Shown in pieces: positions 61,945-64,000 of a DNA stretch of 64,000 nt. Position 1 is the first letter of the stretch; each line of letters opens with the position of its first letter. The DNA lies in contig CAZLGW010000005.1 in the NCBI GenBank assembly GCA_964559125.1, forward strand, positions 1-64,000, in the 5' to 3' direction. Position numbers and translations under genes: made by a program. The notes under the pieces were generated by a model. It saw only the letters and a program-made list of their open reading frames with translations. It was not told the origin of the DNA and made no database searches. The stretch is from Ravibacter sp964559125 (GTDB lineage: Bacteria; Bacteroidota; Bacteroidia; Cytophagales; Spirosomataceae).

Positions 61945-62042
61945 GATTCCTTTTGAGAGACGGAGGGTAGTGAAATGAGAGATCGATGATAGTATGAAGT
62001 GAATGCCCACAAGTATATAATACTGGCAACAAACCTGTTTTT

Positions 62043-63044
62043 ATGAAAAATTTATTACCCCTTATCGCCCTGCTTTTCAGTATACCCGGTTATGCCCAGG
62101 ATTTGTCAACGACTTATGCCGAGAGACTGGGATTTCCCAAGGGAAAAAAGGTCGTCATTCTCCATATTGACGATGCCGGTATGTCGTATGACTCTAACCT
62201 CGGAACCGAGCGTGCCCTGAAGGAAGGAGTGGCAAATTCCGTAAGCGTAATGATGCCCTGCGGCTGGGTACCGGGATTCGTACATTTTCTAAAAGAGAAT
62301 AAAGATATCGATGCCGGGCTCCATCTAACCCTGACTTCGGAATGGGCGCAATACAGATGGGGACCGCTGGCGGGTAAGCCTATGGTAGGAAGTCTCGTAG
62401 ATCAGGAAGGAGCGCTCTGGCCTTCGGTGAAGGACGTAGCGAAAAACGGCTCTGCCGACCACGTGGAAACAGAGATCAGGGCTCAGTTGGATAGAGCGCG
62501 GACCATGGGCTTTGAGCCTACGCACATGGATTCCCATATGGGAACATTGTTTGCTACTCCTGAATTCCTGCAGCGTTACATAAAAGTGGGTATGGAGGAG
62601 AAAATACCTGTAATGCTTCCCGGCGGGCATAACACCCTGATAAAAGTAGATGAGCGGCTTGAAGGCGAAGCGTTGGATATGATCAGGAAGCTGGGAAAGA
62701 CCTTATGGGACTCAGGTCTGCCTGTTCTCGACGATCTTCATAATACCAGCTATGGATGGGTGCCGGAAAACGCCGGTAAGATAAGTAAGGCTAAGCTTCA
62801 GAAGTATAAAGCCGACAAATACATCAGGGCTCTGAAGGAGGAGATACAGCCCGGTCTTACGATGGTCATTATGCATTGTACGCACCCTACCGAAGTTTTC
62901 GGGCATATTTCCAGTTCAGGGGTTACACGCGAAGGAGATTTGCTGGCCATGCTCGATCCGCGCCTGAAGAAGGCGATTGAAGAAGAGGGAGTTATCCTTA
63001 CTACCTGGCGGGAAATAATGGAACGGCGAGGAAAGGTGAAGTGA
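62043..63044 (+). CDS. ChbG/HpnK-family (YdjC-like) carbohydrate deacetylase
   Basis: 333 residues with a signal peptide (MKNLLPLIALLFSIPGYAQ). Metal and catalytic motifs: ILHIDDAGMS (Asp-Asp), GLHLTLTSEW, and PTHMDSHMGTLFATPEF (His-x3-His), then MPC and IMHCTHPTEV. Likely removes N-acetyl groups from oligosaccharides in the periplasm. Exported, unlike E. coli ChbG. Confidence 0.88.
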   Translation: MKNLLPLIALLFSIPGYAQDLSTTYAERLGFPKGKKVVILHIDDAGMSYDSNLGTERALKEGVANSVSVMMPCGWVPGFVHFLKENKDIDAGLHLTLTSEWAQYRWGPLAGKPMVGSLVDQEGALWPSVKDVAKNGSADHVETEIRAQLDRARTMGFEPTHMDSHMGTLFATPEFLQRYIKVGMEEKIPVMLPGGHNTLIKVDERLEGEALDMIRKLGKTLWDSGLPVLDDLHNTSYGWVPENAGKISKAKLQKYKADKYIRALKEEIQPGLTMVIMHCTHPTEVFGHISSSGVTREGDLLAMLDPRLKKAIEEEGVILTTWREIMERRGKVK

Positions 63045-63051
63045 GGGTGTT

Positions 63052-64000
63052 ATGTCTGACCTGCACTTCTTTGATTTTACTGATTTCGATATCGCTAACT
63101 GGTCTTACAGCCAGCTGCTGAGATTTCTTCCGCCGGAATTGTCGTCGCTTACACGGCGCAGCCATAAAACCGAAATAGCGGAGGCGCGCGTGAATGAAGC
63201 GCTTCTTTCGATCGCTTCTGCCGCCAACTCGGCCCTCGTTACGATCCACCAGGAAGACACGAATCTTCATATCGGTTGCAGTTGCGGCGGACCTGCTAAA
63301 AGACTATGCGTTTTTCAGGTACAGGCTGTCCTCAACCTGCTTGAAAACCAGGATCTGAGAGTCTTTTTTGACCGGGAAAAGAGGGAGCAGCAGTTTAAAA
63401 ATACGGGTGAAAAGTTTGGGTTTGTGGATGGGGCCGACCTGGAAAAGGAGTTTGAGCTGATCTGGGACAACCGGCCTGTCGTAAAACCCAGGAATGAGCA
63501 TCTCCAGGCCTGTGACGAAGAGAACCTGCAGGCCCTGGCCTCTGAACTAACACCGGCGAAGCCTGTTCTCCCCGAATGGAATGATGATGCCATTAAAATC
63601 CTGGTCTGGACCCAGAGCCGGTTCCAGGACAACTTTCAGTTGGGTATTTTTGAAGCTTTTGAGGCCGGTAACGGCAACCTGAGAGGGCCCATACGCTCGC
63701 TTCATGCCGTTGACCTCTTACTGGAAGCCGAAACAACCGACCATCTGAAATTTTACGGGGCCGTAGCGAAATTCCAGGATCTGCACCGCTCCGCCGGCCA
63801 GGTCACCGACATGCAGGCTTTTTACTGGCTGCTGAAAAACCCTGACCATCTGCCTGTATATATTCATAATTTCAGCATCAGCGAATCGATCGTGCCGCAG
63901 GCATTAAGATTGGTCGAGATGGTTTCGAAAGAAATGGAAATGTCGCTGACGGTGCACGAAGCCGGGGAATTCTTTGAAATAAAGGGTGTGCTGACGATAG
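63052..64000 (+). CDS. N-terminal part of a probable SNF2-family protein, cut by window edge
   Basis: An open frame from ATG 63052 runs 316 codons to the edge without a stop. Near residues 88-105 IGCSCGGPAKRLCVFQVQAVLNLL resembles the SWIM-like zinc motif (CxC...C) that precedes the helicase core in Bacteroidota SNF2 proteins, with Phe at the usual His position. The remainder is alpha/beta with no helicase motif yet, as expected this far N-terminal. The assignment is by layout and could be wrong. It starts 7 nt after the deacetylase stop. Confidence 0.55.
   Translation, partial: MSDLHFFDFTDFDIANWSYSQLLRFLPPELSSLTRRSHKTEIAEARVNEALLSIASAANSALVTIHQEDTNLHIGCSCGGPAKRLCVFQVQAVLNLLENQDLRVFFDREKREQQFKNTGEKFGFVDGADLEKEFELIWDNRPVVKPRNEHLQACDEENLQALASELTPAKPVLPEWNDDAIKILVWTQSRFQDNFQLGIFEAFEAGNGNLRGPIRSLHAVDLLLEAETTDHLKFYGAVAKFQDLHRSAGQVTDMQAFYWLLKNPDHLPVYIHNFSISESIVPQALRLVEMVSKEMEMSLTVHEAGEFFEIKGVLTI

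Overview
The window is a chromosomal segment of a Bacteroidota bacterium, most likely from the Sphingobacteriia/Chitinophagia side of the phylum. The evidence is type IX secretion (T9SS) sorting domains of both kinds (type A at 3025-5661, type B at 53439-57038), a PorP/SprF-family protein, the gliding lipoprotein GldB, a TonB-dependent receptor paired with a DUF4374 lipoprotein, a one-protein hybrid two-component regulator ending in an AraC domain, and start sites that mostly have A-rich leaders rather than Shine-Dalgarno motifs. Base composition is about half G+C by eye, with AT-rich patches at about 23.5-24.3, 27.2-27.6, 48.5-49.3 and 58.1-59.6 kb. No rRNA, tRNA or CRISPR array was seen.

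Layout. 1-6.3 kb (minus strand): four surface or secreted proteins. These are a YadA-head-like repeat protein cut by the left edge, an FG-GAP protein with seven repeats, a 14-repeat propeller protein with a T9SS signal, and a lipocalin-like lipoprotein. 6.5-9.8 kb: a repeat-rich locus with a group II intron (6660-8575) and an IS200-like REP-associated transposase (RAYT), flanked by two direct copies of a REP hairpin cluster. One copy carries the intron and the other preserves the empty site. 9.8-19.7 kb: hybrid sensor kinase, thiamine pyrophosphokinase, gamma-glutamylcyclotransferase-like protein, a conserved unknown, a CoA-type Nudix hydrolase, topoisomerase IV subunit A and a SanA-like protein. 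19.7-23.5 kb: TonB receptor plus DUF4374 lipoprotein, resembling the XusA/XusB xenosiderophore pair. 23.8-27.2 kb: small hypotheticals, one apparently frameshifted gene, and two divergent regulators (XRE and S24-like) with palindromic operator candidates between them. 27.6-33.9 kb: an RND efflux operon. 33.9-41.1 kb (minus): secreted phosphatase/nuclease, glycerol kinase, a membrane-anchored MutS-like ATPase overlapping an ABC exporter, and gldB.

41.1-48.5 kb (plus): a long run starting with hisH-hisA-hisF-hisIE and continuing through three small envelope proteins, a GGGP/heptaprenylglyceryl-phosphate synthase, a HAD phosphatase and a YifB/ComM ATPase. A 24-codon reading frame with four His codons lies directly in front of hisH, followed by mutually exclusive hairpins and an intrinsic terminator. 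I read this as a ribosome-mediated histidine attenuator, and it is the most interesting regulatory structure in the window. 48.5-52.2 kb: a ParE/RelE toxin-antitoxin pair, then a sulfur-oxidation set (TauE-like exporter, metallo-beta-lactamase/rhodanese protein, CxxCH heme protein). 52.2-58.1 kb: PorP/SprF divergent from a type B T9SS cargo protein, then ruvB. 58.1-64 kb: a lower-GC pair (porin-like protein and alpha-carbonic anhydrase), small genes, a Tat-signal sugar isomerase, a ChbG-like deacetylase and the start of a probable SNF2-family protein cut by the right edge.

All functional calls rest on motif recognition and translation by eye. No database search was possible.
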